From Clostridia bacterium (lineage in GTDB: Bacteria; Bacillota; Clostridia; Peptostreptococcales; Anaerovoracaceae): 26,530 nt of DNA. This document shows positions 26,398 through 26,530 of the stretch, in pieces (within the stretch, counting starts at the first letter, position 1; the number at the start of each line of letters is the position of its first letter). The notes under the pieces are model-generated. The model was not told where the DNA came from. It was given only the letters and a program-made list of their open reading frames with translations, and did no database searches. Location of the stretch: NCBI GenBank assembly GCA_902363595.1, contig CABJAP010000026.1:1-26530 (forward strand). Direction: 5' to 3'. Both the position numbers and the translations under genes were made by a program.

Positions 26398-26530
26398 ATC
26401 AATCATGCAGGTTGAAAAGCGATGTTTTATTAGCGGCCGGACGGATGCCTTGGAAAAGCATCATATCTTCGGGGCGGCGAATCGAAAGTTGTCTGAACAA
26501 TACGGCTTGTGGGTCTGGCTGAATCACTGG
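26390..26530 (+). CDS. HNH-like phage protein, partial (3' end beyond window)
   Basis: Only the first 47 residues are in the window. Cys12 in RCFISGRT, His24-His25 in LEKHHIFG, and NRKLSEQYGLWVWL resemble small Clostridia phage proteins annotated as HNH-type nucleases or zinc-binding proteins. The start overlaps the previous stop by 8 bp, and the ribosome site is weak (GAGAG). Function cannot be settled from the fragment. Confidence 0.6.
   Translation, partial: MSKSIMQVEKRCFISGRTDALEKHHIFGAANRKLSEQYGLWVWLNHW

Larger units (their letters stand above)
18550..26530. mobile_element. Integrated prophage (left part; right end outside window)
   Basis: From the integrase onward the DNA becomes AT-richer and the gene set is that of a temperate phage of Bacillota: integrase, CI/Cro switch, ImmA protease, accessory cargo, then early recombination genes. 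The host boundary lies between the PFOR stop (18446) and the integrase stop (18573). CGTACTA is directly repeated at 18551 and 18562 and could be an integrase arm site, but the attL core cannot be fixed without attR. No structural or lysis genes are seen, so an integrative element carrying phage-like genes remains possible. Confidence 0.85.

Overview
The window looks like part of the chromosome of an anaerobic, spore-forming Clostridia (Bacillota) bacterium. The basis is a single-chain pyruvate:ferredoxin oxidoreductase, a SigH-type sporulation sigma factor, Mini-RNase III, clostridial-type ThyA and EF-Tu, strong AGGAGG ribosome sites, and a probable NiaR-controlled nadABC operon. The family cannot be fixed from this sequence alone.

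Positions 1-1400: an Rpn-type (PD-(D/E)XK) nuclease/transposase gene on the minus strand, broken by a ~159-bp palindromic MITE-like element and closed by a strong hairpin terminator. Positions 1400-4745: the de novo NAD operon nadA-nadB-nadC, with a 26-bp dyad over its -35 box that looks like a NiaR operator. Positions 4775-7314: a DJ-1/PfpI protein overlapping a PHP phosphoesterase, then a membrane-anchored G5-M23 peptidoglycan hydrolase behind a structured leader. Positions 7340-12784: a long tightly packed operon cysE-cysS-mrnC-(small membrane protein)-thyA-folA-rlmB-sigH with a good promoter. Positions 12811-14214: a promoter, tRNA-Thr(GGU) and tuf, ending in a strong terminator. The usual rpmG-secE-nusG genes do not follow tuf. 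Instead there is a ~700-bp gene-free stretch with repeats, then the 1176-residue PFOR gene with its own promoter and a possible Rex site.

From about 18.5 kb to the right edge is the left part of an AT-richer integrated prophage (or related element). The minus-strand lysogeny arm reads, from the control region outward: CI-like repressor, ImmA/IrrE protease, a DUF4041 + GIY-YIG membrane-anchored nuclease resembling the SNIPE anti-phage protein, a zinc-ribbon/PH-domain protein, and a tyrosine integrase. The plus-strand early arm reads: Cro-like repressor (55% identical to the CI helix-turn-helix domain), small DNA-binding and hypothetical proteins including a 21-residue membrane microprotein, a Sak3-like (DUF1071) annealing protein, a PD-(D/E)XK exonuclease, and the start of an HNH-like protein. 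The right end and attR lie outside the window.

The most interesting items are the SNIPE-like defence gene inside the lysogeny operon, the unusual leader and possible antisense small RNA at the integrase, the palindromic MITE in the Rpn gene, the probable NiaR operator, and the synteny break after tuf.
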